A stretch of DNA of 64,000 nucleotides from Gracilimonas amylolytica (GCF_002911695.1 NZ_PQBS01000010.1:1-64000); one strand, 5' to 3'; positions 35,749-44,861 are shown, numbered from the stretch's first letter. The notes: generated from the letters alone by a model not told the origin. Numbers and translations are program-made.

Positions 35749-36570
35749 CTATTTCTCCTGAAACAGATGAACGTCTCTTTGCGGAAATGGCATTTCAATA
35801 CCTTCCTTATCAAGTTCTTCCTTGATCTTTTCGAGATTCTGGAAAAAATAATCCCAGTAATCGCCGGTGCTTGTCCAGGCGCGGGCAGAGAGGTCGAGAG
35901 AGCTGTCTCCGAGGTTTGTTAATACCACCACCGGTTCTGCAGGCTCTTTCAATGTTCTTTCATCTGCATTCAATATCCTGAGGATGACCTCACGGGCTTG
36001 TTTAACATCGGTATCATAACTTACACCAATAGAAAGATCCGCACGACGGGTATCCTTTGCCGAGTAGTTGGTGATGGAAGAATTAGCGATCTGTCCGTTA
36101 GGGATGATGATCGTTTGGTTATGAGGAGTTTTAAGTCCCGTGTGTAAAATATCGATCTTTTCAACCGTTCCTGAATGACCGGTAGCTTCGATAAAATCTC
36201 CAACTTTGAATGGTTTGAAGAACAGGATCAAAACACCTCCGGCAAAGTTTGCAAGGCTTCCCTGCAGGGCTAAACCTACGGCCAAACCGGCAGCACCCAA
36301 TACGGCTATGAATGAGGTCATTTCTATACCCAGCATACCGAGGGCTGTGATATATACCATCACCTTCAGTAAAATAGATACAAGACTCTTAAGGAATGAT
36401 TTCAGGGCAACATCCACATTGCTTTTGTCTAACCCCTTTCCAACTCCCTTTACAATTAGTTTTACGATCCAAAGACCTACAACCAGTGTGACTATAGCTG
36501 CTAACAGTTTTGGGCTGTAAGTCGTCACTATGTTAATAAGATCTTCAGATGAAATATTGAAATTTTCCAT
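35749..36570 (-). CDS. mscS: Small-conductance mechanosensitive channel (MscS family)
   Basis: A 273-residue inner-membrane channel that releases solutes on osmotic downshock. Three membrane segments lie at about 17-40, 60-80 and 84-110. The pore helix carries the Gly/Ala pattern GAAGLAVGLALQGSLANFAGG of MscS TM3, followed by the FKVGDFIE start of the cytoplasmic beta domain. The length is close to that of E. coli MscS. It is flanked by terminators, so it is a single-gene unit, next to the stress genes csbD-like and dps. Confidence 0.93.
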   Translation of the reverse strand: MENFNISSEDLINIVTTYSPKLLAAIVTLVVGLWIVKLIVKGVGKGLDKSNVDVALKSFLKSLVSILLKVMVYITALGMLGIEMTSFIAVLGAAGLAVGLALQGSLANFAGGVLILFFKPFKVGDFIEATGHSGTVEKIDILHTGLKTPHNQTIIIPNGQIANSSITNYSAKDTRRADLSIGVSYDTDVKQAREVILRILNADERTLKEPAEPVVVLTNLGDSSLDLSARAWTSTGDYWDYFFQNLEKIKEELDKEGIEMPFPQRDVHLFQEK

Positions 36571-36640
36571 TATCTGTATGCCCTTGTTAGTTAATTGGTT
36601 ATTTTTCTAATATGAACAAATTTTATGACATTTTCTCATA

Positions 36641-36667
36641 AAAAAAGGAGGCAACAGCCTCCTTTTT
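36641..36667 (-). terminator. Terminator of the CsbD-like gene
   Basis: GGAGGC and GCCTCC around a 4-base loop, flanked by A and T runs. It lies 17 bases past the stop. Confidence 0.88.
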
Positions 36668-36683
36668 CAATCTTAAATTGGTG

Positions 36684-36869
36684 TTAAAGATCTGCCAATT
36701 CTTTTTTGATCTCATCTTTGGTTTTACCCAGTTTCTTCTGCAACCGACCAAAGAGCTCATCCTCTTTGCCTTCCGTAAAGACCAGGTCATCATCGGTCAG
36801 ATCAGAATACTTTTGTTTGAGTTTACCTTTTAATTCGTTCCAGTTTCCTTTTATGGTCAGGTCATTCAT
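36684..36869 (-). CDS. CsbD-family stress protein
   Basis: A 61-residue hydrophilic protein: [20 protein letters not shown] followed by LTDDDL and a [14 protein letters not shown] tail, the standard CsbD/YjbJ pattern. Family members rise strongly under general stress in many bacteria, but their molecular job is unknown. It sits between mscS and dps, all on one strand, each with its own terminator. Confidence 0.92.
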   Translation of the reverse strand: MNDLTIKGNWNELKGKLKQKYSDLTDDDLVFTEGKEDELFGRLQKKLGKTKDEIKKELADL

Positions 36870-36910
36870 AATGATTCACCTAATTTCTTTGAATTAGAAT
36901 TGATTCTAAA

Positions 36911-36968
36911 TAAAAAATTAGTGGTCACTTAGTGGGATATGAACTCCCTGTTCTAAGCAACCACTAAT
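36911..36968 (-). terminator. Terminator of the dps gene with nested stems
   Basis: ATTAGTGGT (36917-36925) pairs with ACCACTAAT (36960-36968); inside it CTTAG pairs with CTAAG and GGGA with TCCC. On the minus strand the stem is followed by TTTTTTA. Confidence 0.82.
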
Positions 36969-36977
36969 CAGGGATGG

Positions 36978-37481
36978 TTATTCTTCTAAGTGACTTCTGA
37001 GCATCCATGCCGTTTTGGAATGAATGGTAAGGCGCTCGGTCAGGAGGTCAATAGTGGCTTCATCTTCGGCTTCATTTGCCGGTTTTAAAGCCTCGCGTGC
37101 AGTTCTTATGACCTGCTCATTTGCCGCCGTCAACCGACGTACCATTTCGAGAGCCTTAGGTCGGTCGGTATCCTCTTCTATAGAAGTGATCTCATTGAAT
37201 TCCTTAAAGGTACCCGGTGCCCTGAAACCCAGCGCTCTGATACGTTCAGCGATCTCATCAATAGCTTCAGCCAGTTCGGTATATTGTTCTTCAAACTGCT
37301 CGTGCAGCTGATGAAATAACTCGCCGGTCACATTCCAATGGTAATTGTGTGTCTTTAAATACAGCAGATAGGAATCCGCCAATACCCTGGATAATCCCGC
37401 TGCGATCTTTTCTCTGTGTTCTTCGGAAATTCCAATATTAACTTTCATGGTCTCAACTCCGTTTAGTGTATCAACGCTCAT
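36978..37481 (-). CDS. dps: Dps-type ferritin-like DNA-binding protein
   Basis: A 167-residue mini-ferritin that oxidises and stores iron and shields DNA under stress. The ferroxidase motif is present: H-x2-HW in THNYHWNVTG, FHQLHEQFEEQY and the DEIAERIRALG helix. An in-frame ATG at 37448 preceded by GGAG would drop 11 N-terminal residues (MKVNIGISEE start) and is a good alternative. It is followed by its own terminator, and CsbD and MscS lie next on the same strand. Confidence 0.94.
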   Translation of the reverse strand: MSVDTLNGVETMKVNIGISEEHREKIAAGLSRVLADSYLLYLKTHNYHWNVTGELFHQLHEQFEEQYTELAEAIDEIAERIRALGFRAPGTFKEFNEITSIEEDTDRPKALEMVRRLTAANEQVIRTAREALKPANEAEDEATIDLLTERLTIHSKTAWMLRSHLEE

Positions 37482-37605
37482 AACTTGTATTCTTTTCTTT
37501 AAATATTCAGTTATTAAAACACGCTGAGACCTGAATCATTCCGATACTTAAGTGCTTATTAACATAGATTTATAATAGCATCCATAGAAAGTTTCGATCA
37601 TAAAA

Positions 37606-37638
37606 AACCCCGTGTTTTTTTTAAAAAAACACGGGGTT
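37606..37638. terminator. Bidirectional terminator after the 116-residue hypothetical gene
   Basis: AACCCCGTGTTTTTT pairs with AAAAAACACGGGGTT. It lies 29 bases past the stop of the hypothetical gene at 37667-38017 on the minus strand. Confidence 0.85.
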
Positions 37639-37666
37639 GATCTAAAACTCGGTAAATGCAGAGAGC

Positions 37667-38017
37667 TTACTCTTCTATGCCATAAACTTCCTTCAGTATT
37701 CCTTTAGCATTGGCATCGCCGTCTTGCATAACACGGTGCTGAAGGTTGGTAATGATCTCCTGTTCGGCTTTTTCGTAAGCCAGCTCCTTTGCACTTTTTT
37801 CTGTATTGGTTCGAACCAGCTCATAAATATCATCGGCTCGTACCACACTGTAGATCTTGTCATCATTAAAAGCATGAGACCGAAGATCTTCAAACTCCTT
37901 GAATACACGCGGGAAATCTTCACTGTCTTCTGCCCGGGTAATTATCTCAACATGCTCAGGGCCTTCCGCGCTTAAAGGGGTTTTGCAGAGGTAAAAAAAG
38001 TTTTGTTGGTATTGCAT
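37667..38017 (-). CDS. Conserved-looking hypothetical protein, 116 residues
   Basis: I do not recognise a family. The protein is soluble, mixed alpha/beta and acidic, with no signal peptide. It opens MQYQQNFFYLCKTPLSAEGPEHVEIITR and ends in a helical stretch (AYEKAEQEIITNLQHRVMQDGD). The uninterrupted frame, normal base composition and dedicated terminator support a real gene. Upstream lies an intergenic region with a heptad-periodic hairpin. Confidence 0.7.
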   Translation of the reverse strand: MQYQQNFFYLCKTPLSAEGPEHVEIITRAEDSEDFPRVFKEFEDLRSHAFNDDKIYSVVRADDIYELVRTNTEKSAKELAYEKAEQEIITNLQHRVMQDGDANAKGILKEVYGIEE

Positions 38018-38115
38018 CTGCTGTAAATGATTGGGTTTAATTTTTTAGCTGTGCCAATATAACAAATAGTGTACAAAATGTGCCATTTTAGGTGACAGGT
38101 TTTATTGGTGAGGCG

Positions 38116-38152
38116 TTAGGTGTTAGAGGCAAGCCTAATACCTAACACCTAA
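38116..38152. repeat. Heptad-periodic hairpin A
   Basis: TTAGGTGTTAG (38116-38126) pairs perfectly with CTAACACCTAA (38142-38152), with an inner AGGC/GCCT stem. Both arms repeat with a 7-base period (AGGCGTT then AGGTGTT; TACCTAA then CACCTAA). No T-tract follows on either sense strand, so it is not a usual terminator. Confidence 0.7.
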
Positions 38153-38163
38153 AAAATTTGTAC

Positions 38164-38670
38164 CTATGTTCTTAAAATTTTCGGGATCATCATCCATTTT
38201 ATCTGACAGGTGCCCTGCATGACCTCACCCCAGGAATTCGCAAAGCTTTCCAAACAAACGAGAGCAGCGGTTGGCATCCGCACTGCGATCTTGTGTTCTG
38301 AACCGGCCAGCAATCCGGCTGTATTTTCAATGATGGGGTTATGGCCGACCATCATGAGGCGCTCATGTTCATCTGAGGCGGCTTGTATTTGCTCTATGTA
38401 ATCTTTCATTGAGCCATAGTACAGATCCTCATTCCACTGAATTTGATCTTCGCTCATCTCTGCCGACTCTGAAAACAACTTCGTGGTTTGAACCGCTCTT
38501 TTGGCAGGCGAGCTGTAAATAACCGCCGGTTGATATCCGATCTCTCGCACAAACTGCCCCATTCGCGGTGCATCATTCAGTCCACGTTCAGCTAATGGCC
38601 TCTCAAAATCACTCAACCCCGGTTCGCTCCAGCTGGATTTTGCGTGTCGTAACAATAAGATCTGTTTCAT
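38164..38670 (-). CDS. sixA: SixA-type phosphohistidine phosphatase
   Basis: A 168-residue histidine phosphatase. The catalytic RHG-like motif is LLRHAKSSW with H9, followed by DFERPLAERG and the second His in MMVGHNPI. The family removes phosphate from histidine of signalling or PTS proteins, so it could act on the phosphorelays in this genome; this is inference. Its start overlaps the end of the YihY-family gene by 4 bases, so it is the last gene of a MATE-YihY-SixA operon. Confidence 0.9.
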   Translation of the reverse strand: MKQILLLRHAKSSWSEPGLSDFERPLAERGLNDAPRMGQFVREIGYQPAVIYSSPAKRAVQTTKLFSESAEMSEDQIQWNEDLYYGSMKDYIEQIQAASDEHERLMMVGHNPIIENTAGLLAGSEHKIAVRMPTAALVCLESFANSWGEVMQGTCQIKWMMIPKILRT

Positions 38671-39587
38671 ACCTGATTTCCTTGTTTAGTTTCCAGCTCA
38701 ACCACTTCCACTTTACGGGCGTATTTACCTGCTTCAATAGACCCCTCTGATGACTTGGCCAACACTTTAACCAACTCGATGCCAAAGAAGATGATAATAC
38801 CCGAATAGTAAACCCACAACATTAAAATGATCACTGAAGAAGAAGCCCCGGATAACTGAGTGAGTGAACTGTTACCGATCACCATACCGACAAGGAATTT
38901 ACCGAATACCAGCAGTAAGGTTGTAATAAAACTGCCCCAGAACAATGGTTTCCATGGCAACCGAACATCCGGCAGGATGTAAAACATCACCATGATGGCG
39001 AACAGGATCATTATGATCGAAAACCCATTACCCACTGCTCCAATCAGTATCACCTGCCCGGTCAATCCTTCAACCGGTACGATATTGAGTAAAGCGGTCA
39101 TGACAGAATCAACGATCAGGGAGAAGATCATTACTGCACCCATCAGCATGATCATTCCAAATGCCAATGCCCTGTCTCTGAACACTTTAACTACGCCGGC
39201 TTCAGGCATCGGCTTCACTTTGAAGATCTGATTGAACGAATATTGCAGCTGTACCAGCATACTGGTTGAGGATATGATCAGAAATACGATACTCAGGATA
39301 AGATATAAGAGACTTTCATCATTGGTTTGCACGGTTTCCGCAAGGGTCATAACCCCCTTACTGCTTTCCTCCCCAATATTATTTATCAGGAATTCCCTCA
39401 GCTCTGCCATGGCACTTTCGCTTCCAAAAAAGAGTCCTGCCACATACACAGATATAACCACTATCGGAGCCAGCGAGAACAAAGAATAGAAGGCCGTGGC
39501 CGCACTGAACTGAAAACAATTGTCTTTTACAAAAGAGTCGAATGTCAGATAGGTCACCTGCCATGCTTTTCTAAGCGATCTGATCAT
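38667..39587 (-). CDS. YihY/BrkB-family inner-membrane protein
   Basis: A 306-residue membrane protein with about six transmembrane segments and the family N-terminus (FVKDNCFQFSAATAFYSLFSLAPIVVI). It was once called ribonuclease BN, which is wrong; the real function is unknown, possibly transport. A charged C-terminal tail is cytoplasmic. It starts 10 bases after the MATE transporter gene and overlaps sixA by 4 bases. Confidence 0.92.
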   Translation of the reverse strand: MIRSLRKAWQVTYLTFDSFVKDNCFQFSAATAFYSLFSLAPIVVISVYVAGLFFGSESAMAELREFLINNIGEESSKGVMTLAETVQTNDESLLYLILSIVFLIISSTSMLVQLQYSFNQIFKVKPMPEAGVVKVFRDRALAFGMIMLMGAVMIFSLIVDSVMTALLNIVPVEGLTGQVILIGAVGNGFSIIMILFAIMVMFYILPDVRLPWKPLFWGSFITTLLLVFGKFLVGMVIGNSSLTQLSGASSSVIILMLWVYYSGIIIFFGIELVKVLAKSSEGSIEAGKYARKVEVVELETKQGNQV

Positions 39588-39597
39588 ATCAGTTGGT

Positions 39598-40893
39598 TTA
39601 GCTGTTTAAAATTCGGCTTGGAGCATACAGGGTCAATATCACCCCTCGGGCTACCATAAAAGCCGTCATCGCCATCCATAACGCGTGTACTCCCGCAAAC
39701 GGTTCACTAATATAATATACCGGCACAAATACCAGGATGGTAGCTACCAGCATGGAATTTCTCATGGCAGCCGTGGCCGTGGCTCCTATATAAACTCCAT
39801 CCCATATAAAGCACACACTATTAACGACAGGTGCCACAATGAGCCAGATCACAACCGTCAAGGCTACTGAGATCACTGTATCCTTGTCGGTGAAGAGAGC
39901 CAGTATCTCCGCATCAAAAGTGGCGTAGGTGATGGTTCCAAGCATTCCAAGACCAAGCCCCCAAAGCATATTGGCCTTTACCGCAAGTTTTAAACTTTCC
40001 TTATCACCGGCTCCCTTAAAACGACCAACCAGACTTTCAGCAGCATAAGCAAAGCCATCGGTTCCATACGAACTGATGTACCACATTTGCAGCAGGATCG
40101 TGTTAGCAGCCAGTACCACATCCCCCATTTCTGCAGATTTTGCCGTGAAAAAAGCATAAGAAAATATCAGGCACAAGGTGCGGATCACGATATCACTGTT
40201 GACTGAGAAAAATTTCTTCAACTCTGAAGTCTCGACCAGCTCTCCCCAACTGATATTCAGCTTAATCCCGCCATATTTCTTTTTATAAAGTGTAATAGCC
40301 AAACCCAAAGCCAGGAAACTGGCGATCAAACTTCCGGTGGCCACCCCATCAACCGTCATGTTGAACCGGAACACAAAAATGAGATTCAGAACAATATTTA
40401 CAATATTTAAGAATATCGTCACGATCATCGGATAGGTTGAATTTTGCATACCCAGAAACCAACCATTCAGTCCAAATAAAGCCAGCGTGGCCGGTGCTGC
40501 AAAGATCCGGATATGGTAGTACAACCGGGTATATTCTTCCACTTCCGGGGATGCATTAACAATGGCCAGAGATACTTCTATGAGCGGATATTGAAGCATT
40601 AAAATAACGACACTGCTTACAGCGGCCACCAAAAGCACTCGCATTAGAATGACCTTTGTTTGGCGGTCATTACCCGCACCATAGGCCTGAGCCACCATTC
40701 CGGTGGTTCCCATTCTCAAAAAACCAAAGCCCCAGAAAATAAAATCAAAGATAATACTGCCTACCGCAATGGCCCCCAGATAGTAAACGTGCTCAAGTCG
40801 CCCTACCACGGCCGTATCAATAGCCCCAAGCAGCGGTACCGACAGATTACTTATTATATTCGGAATAGCCAGTCTAAGTATTTGCCGGTTCAA
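39598..40893 (-). CDS. MATE-family efflux transporter (DinF-like)
   Basis: A 431-residue inner-membrane antiporter with about twelve hydrophobic segments. IPNIISNLSVPLLGAIDTAVVGRL is the typical MATE/DinF N-terminus, and the second half repeats the fold. It exports cationic compounds in exchange for sodium ions or protons; the substrate is unknown. The start is TTG at 40893, as no ATG or GTG is in frame nearby. It is the first gene of the operon with the YihY-family and sixA genes. Confidence 0.92.
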   Translation of the reverse strand: MNRQILRLAIPNIISNLSVPLLGAIDTAVVGRLEHVYYLGAIAVGSIIFDFIFWGFGFLRMGTTGMVAQAYGAGNDRQTKVILMRVLLVAAVSSVVILMLQYPLIEVSLAIVNASPEVEEYTRLYYHIRIFAAPATLALFGLNGWFLGMQNSTYPMIVTIFLNIVNIVLNLIFVFRFNMTVDGVATGSLIASFLALGLAITLYKKKYGGIKLNISWGELVETSELKKFFSVNSDIVIRTLCLIFSYAFFTAKSAEMGDVVLAANTILLQMWYISSYGTDGFAYAAESLVGRFKGAGDKESLKLAVKANMLWGLGLGMLGTITYATFDAEILALFTDKDTVISVALTVVIWLIVAPVVNSVCFIWDGVYIGATATAAMRNSMLVATILVFVPVYYISEPFAGVHALWMAMTAFMVARGVILTLYAPSRILNS

Positions 40894-41069
40894 TGAAAGC
40901 GGGTTTTTAATTTTAATGTTAAAAGTCTAAAATAAGGGCATCCGAAGAATAATAAATTCATATTTTTTGAATGCTCTGTAAAGTTGCATATCTATGGGTG
41001 TGCATGTATTTTCTTTCTCCAAAAATTCTTGGGAATTAAACTAAATTATCTAACTCATTTGCTTTTCAC

Positions 41070-41543
41070 ATGAAAATTGAAACGCGTAACACGATCCTGA
41101 CTATTGTACTTGGAATAATAATTATTGGGCTTACCTATTGGTTATATGATTCCTTGATCACTCCTTATCAAGAAGTAAAAGAACGAGAGGCGATGACTGA
41201 AAAAGTTCGCCAGCGCTTAGTTGACACTAAAGATGCGTTGATTCAGTATGAGTCAGTTCACGAAACTTTCCCTCCAACAGAAGGAGGATTAGACAGTTTG
41301 GTTCAATTCCTCAAAACGGATTCTATGATGATCGCTATGGGCGATTCTCTGTTTGGATCTACTTTTGATGTATTCAACCCGGATTCTCTGGTATATTCTC
41401 CACAACCTCCATATCCGAAATTTGAGTATGCCCTGAATGATACCCTGCGTCCGCAGATCTACCTGTTGACAATTCCGGGATCTGATGATGCTATCGGTAG
41501 CCTTGAACGTACGACCATGCGTAATGCTCCAAACTGGAATTAA
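41070..41543 (+). CDS. Single-pass membrane protein with pseudopilin-like region
   Basis: A 157-residue protein with one N-terminal membrane helix (about 8-27) and an outside domain. Residues 47-80 (RQRLVDTKDALIQYESVHETFPPTEGGLDSLV) resemble the YP-tteqGLeaLV region of type II secretion pseudopilins such as GspG, but there is no prepilin peptidase site. The stop overlaps the next ATG by one base (TAATG), so it is coupled to the DUF3822 gene. The function is unknown. Confidence 0.72.
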   Translation: MKIETRNTILTIVLGIIIIGLTYWLYDSLITPYQEVKEREAMTEKVRQRLVDTKDALIQYESVHETFPPTEGGLDSLVQFLKTDSMMIAMGDSLFGSTFDVFNPDSLVYSPQPPYPKFEYALNDTLRPQIYLLTIPGSDDAIGSLERTTMRNAPNWN

Positions 41544-42403
41544 TGGGTGACCAACCTGCAAATTTAGGTGTTTGTTTTTTTTCCGATCGTTTGTTCTATT
41601 CCATCAACGATCCGAATAAAGACAAGCACCTTTTTCGTATCGGCTCGTTTGACTATAATTTCAATGTGATCGATGCCATTACCCGCCAGCAGGATCCCAA
41701 CTTTTCCCATGTACTTACCACTTTTGAACAATTCCGGGCAGACCATAACATAAAATCGGTTCGGGCCCTGACACACCCTGCACTCGAATGCTGGAGTGTG
41801 TTTCCGAAAGTAGTGTACGATAACGCCGATGAACGTGAAGACCACCTTTCCATACTGATGAAAGGTGTTGAGCGTGAAGTTCTGGAACCCACCTGGCACT
41901 CCCTTCACAATAACGAGTACAAATTCCTTTCCGTGAGGCGGCGAAATCTCATGGAAGGCTTTGACAAACTGACCAAAGAAGTGGCCACAACCGATTTCAG
42001 CAGTGATTTTGAGATGGCCCAAAAATGGTCGGGTTTTGCAAAACCGGGCGGATCCTTTTTAATGATCGGTTGCCACAAGAACGTGATCTCCATTACATCT
42101 TATTTGCTCGGCAAGTTCAGAGCAGCTACCTACCTCTCCTTTGATCAGCCGGAAGACCTGCCTTACCACTGGCTTCAATATGCCAAAAACTCAAGCTGGT
42201 TGCGAGGGCTGCATGAAACCATTTACCTGTTTGGAATAGACACTCACGATATAGAACAAGCCCTACAGGGTTTTTGGGATGACTCAGCCGAGGTCGTAAA
42301 ACTAAACACCCTTGAGAGCATTGGGGTGAAGGCCGAAGAAGAAACCTACGGATTTGACCTGACGGCCGCTTTTCCGGCTATTTTACTCAGTCTCGATTTT
42401 TGA
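41543..42403 (+). CDS. DUF3822-family protein
   Basis: A 286-residue soluble protein that resembles the DUF3822 family of Bacteroidota, of unknown role, with an actin/ASKHA-like layout suggested for it (GVCFFSDRLFYSI start, SVRALTHPALECW, FLMIGCHKNVISI). The order pseudopilin-like, DUF3822, rsmD, coaD on one strand is a familiar one in the phylum and is the main support. A gap of 84 bases separates it from rsmD. Confidence 0.78.
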   Translation: MGDQPANLGVCFFSDRLFYSINDPNKDKHLFRIGSFDYNFNVIDAITRQQDPNFSHVLTTFEQFRADHNIKSVRALTHPALECWSVFPKVVYDNADEREDHLSILMKGVEREVLEPTWHSLHNNEYKFLSVRRRNLMEGFDKLTKEVATTDFSSDFEMAQKWSGFAKPGGSFLMIGCHKNVISITSYLLGKFRAATYLSFDQPEDLPYHWLQYAKNSSWLRGLHETIYLFGIDTHDIEQALQGFWDDSAEVVKLNTLESIGVKAEEETYGFDLTAAFPAILLSLDF

Positions 42404-42487
42404 TTTGTGATGTTTAATGCTCCGTTATAAATGTTAAATTACGGGTGTTCACAACTGACATTTATAACTTAAATCAATCCCTCCGCC

Positions 42488-43042
42488 ATGCGGATCATTA
42501 CAGGAAAATTAAAAGGCCGGCAATTTACCATTCCCAAAGGCCTGGATGTACGCCCCACCACCGACAGAACCAAAGAAAGCATCTTTAATCTGATCGAAGC
42601 CCGGGTGTTTATGGAAGGCACTATAATACTCGACCTGTTTGCGGGTTCCGGAAACCTGGGGTTCGAAGCCATTTCTCGTGGGGCAAAACATGTTACAGCC
42701 GTTGAACGCGACGCACAGAATGTAAAACAGATCGAAAAGACAGCCAAGGAATTTGGGATAGACAGGCAAATGCGGATCGTCTGCTCGGATGTTCAAAAAT
42801 TTCTGAGCGGAATGGCAACGCCCCACCACTTTATATTTTGTGATCCTCCCTACGACTATCCATTTATGGATGAGATCATCGAGCAGATCCTGTCAGAAAA
42901 CTGGCTGACTGAAGAAGGCTGGCTAATGCTGGAACATGATAAATATAAAGACTTCACGGATCACCCAAACTGCACGTTCTCTAAAGCCTATGGCCGCACG
43001 ATCGTTAGCATCTTTCAAAAGCATCCGGTAGATTCTAAATAA
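42488..43042 (+). CDS. rsmD: 16S rRNA (guanine-966-N2)-methyltransferase
   Basis: A 184-residue SAM-dependent enzyme that methylates G966 of 16S rRNA in the small subunit. MRIITGKLKGRQ is the family start, LDLFAGSGNLGFEAISRGA the SAM-binding loop and DPPYDYP the catalytic (D/N)PPY motif. The following coaD gene begins 10 bases later, the normal arrangement across many bacteria. Confidence 0.96.
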   Translation: MRIITGKLKGRQFTIPKGLDVRPTTDRTKESIFNLIEARVFMEGTIILDLFAGSGNLGFEAISRGAKHVTAVERDAQNVKQIEKTAKEFGIDRQMRIVCSDVQKFLSGMATPHHFIFCDPPYDYPFMDEIIEQILSENWLTEEGWLMLEHDKYKDFTDHPNCTFSKAYGRTIVSIFQKHPVDSK

Positions 43043-43052
43043 AACACAGATT

Positions 43053-43547
43053 ATGAAAACGATTGCCCTCTACCCCGGTTCTTTTGATCCGATAACCAAT
43101 GGCCACCTTGATATCCTTAAACGGGCTACAAGATTGTTCGAGAAGGTTATTGTGACGGTTGCCGTTAATAATAAAAAGGATGCCGTATTCAGTGGAGAGG
43201 AACGCGTTGAGCTCATCAAAGAATGCATCTCAGGCAAAGAATGGGCCAAAAATGTGACGGTCAATCAGTTTACGGGACTTTTGGTAAACCACGCCCAAAA
43301 GATGAACGCAGACACCCTGGTAAGAGGAGTACGTCAGATCTCTGATTTTGAATACGAATTCCGGATGGCGTTAACCAACAAACGGCTGGCGCCGGAAGTG
43401 GATACGGTATTCCTGATGCCGGATGAAGAATTTACCTTTATATCTGCTTCCATTGTCAAAGAAGTAGCTTATTGGGACGGGGACCTCAGTTCATTTGTTC
43501 CTGAAGTGGTTGCCGAAGCCCTTAAAAATAAATTCCGTGATGGATGA
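43053..43547 (+). CDS. coaD: Phosphopantetheine adenylyltransferase
   Basis: A 164-residue nucleotidyltransferase for the fourth step of coenzyme A synthesis. It has YPGSFDPITNGHLDIL with the HxGH-like TNGH signature (H18), RGVRQISDFEYEF, and the ISASIVKE nucleotide-binding motif near the C-terminus (usually ISSS/SSxxVKE). Length is standard. It is cotranscribed with rsmD. Confidence 0.97.
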   Translation: MKTIALYPGSFDPITNGHLDILKRATRLFEKVIVTVAVNNKKDAVFSGEERVELIKECISGKEWAKNVTVNQFTGLLVNHAQKMNADTLVRGVRQISDFEYEFRMALTNKRLAPEVDTVFLMPDEEFTFISASIVKEVAYWDGDLSSFVPEVVAEALKNKFRDG

Positions 43548-43661
43548 GGGATCAGGCATTAGAGGATATGTAAATTGAATTAACTCTACATTATTTCCAT
43601 TTACTCTTCCATTCAGGATTCAATAGTATTCACACCAAACACTTTTAATTCACAGTACCAC

Positions 43662-44861
43662 ATGATCTCAAAACGAGCACAACAATTACAGCCTTCTGCA
43701 ACTTTAAAAGTGACCGGCAGAGCCAAAGAATTGAAAAGACAGGGTAAATCGATCGTATCACTCAGTGCCGGGGAACCCGACTTTAAAACCCCTAAACATA
43801 TTTGTGATGCAGCTATCAAGGCTATTAATGATGGGTTTCATGGGTACACGATGAATCCCGGCACCCCGGAATTGCGTGAAGCTATCTGCCAAAAGCTAAA
43901 AAGGGATAACGGACTGGATTATGATCCATCTCAGATCATTTGCTCCAATGGTGCCAAACAATCCGTTGGTTTCAGTATTCTGGCACTGGTTGACCCGGGT
44001 GATGAAGTGATCATTCCCGCTCCATACTGGGTTTCTTACCCCGAGATGGTACGATTGGCAGAAGGTACTTCGGTTACCGTCAGAACGTCTTTTGAGAACA
44101 ATTTTAAACTGACACCTGATCAGCTTGAGGAAGCGATCACGGACAAGACCAAGGCGATCATCCTGTGCTCTCCTTCTAACCCTACCGGTGCTCAGTATAC
44201 TAAAGATGAGCTGAAGGCCCTTGCAGAGGTCCTTAAGAAACACCCTCAGGTTTATATTATCTCTGACGAGATCTACGAATACATTGTTTTTGACGGAGAT
44301 CATGTAAGTATCCTAAACGCAGCTCCGGAACTGAAAGATCGGGTGGTTCTGATCAACGGATTTTCAAAAGGCTTTGCCATGACCGGGTGGCGACTTGGGT
44401 ATCTCGCTGCCAATAATGAGATCGTAAGTGCTGTGTCCAAGATCCAAAGTCAGGAAACCTCGGCTCCTTCATCCATTTCACAAAAAGCCGGGGAAGCGGC
44501 CTATACGGGCAATCTTGATGATGTGGTCGCCATGCGAGAACAATTCAAAAAGCGCCGCGATTATTTGGTTGAAGCCCTGAATAACATTGAAGGTGTAAGC
44601 TGCTTTACCCCGGGAGGAGCGTTCTATGTATTCCCGGATATCTCTTACTATATCGGAAAAAACAAGCCCGATGGCTCGACCATTGAGTCCTCCACCGACC
44701 TTTGCCTCTACCTCCTGGATGAGTTCGGTTTAGCCCTTGTCCCCGGTGATGCCTTTGGTGAACCGAATGGCATCCGCTTGAGCTATGCTGCATCTATGGA
44801 TGACCTGAAAGAGGCGATCGGCCGACTCAAAAAAGGATTTGAAAGTATTCTTACAGCTTAA
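43662..44861 (+). CDS. Class I aspartate aminotransferase-like enzyme
   Basis: A 399-residue PLP enzyme of the subgroup I-gamma (AspC/AspB of Bacillus and Thermus type). It carries SAGEPDFKTPKHI near the N-terminus, the CSPSNPTGA motif, SDEIYEYIVFDG and the PLP lysine K236 in NGFSKGFAMTGWR. It probably moves amino groups between aspartate and 2-oxoglutarate; related enzymes also use prephenate or aromatic substrates. It starts 114 bases after coaD with no obvious shared transcript. Confidence 0.93.
   Translation: MISKRAQQLQPSATLKVTGRAKELKRQGKSIVSLSAGEPDFKTPKHICDAAIKAINDGFHGYTMNPGTPELREAICQKLKRDNGLDYDPSQIICSNGAKQSVGFSILALVDPGDEVIIPAPYWVSYPEMVRLAEGTSVTVRTSFENNFKLTPDQLEEAITDKTKAIILCSPSNPTGAQYTKDELKALAEVLKKHPQVYIISDEIYEYIVFDGDHVSILNAAPELKDRVVLINGFSKGFAMTGWRLGYLAANNEIVSAVSKIQSQETSAPSSISQKAGEAAYTGNLDDVVAMREQFKKRRDYLVEALNNIEGVSCFTPGGAFYVFPDISYYIGKNKPDGSTIESSTDLCLYLLDEFGLALVPGDAFGEPNGIRLSYAASMDDLKEAIGRLKKGFESILTA

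Noticed and set aside
38085-38097. A sigma-54 promoter on the minus strand before the hypothetical gene
   Set aside because: TGGCAC is present, but the -12 element reads GTACA instead of TTGCA, so the essential GC is lost.
38110-38157. Hairpins A, B and C as ordinary terminators
   Set aside because: None has a T-run after the stem on the strand of the gene that would need it, and their heptad periodicity is not a terminator feature.
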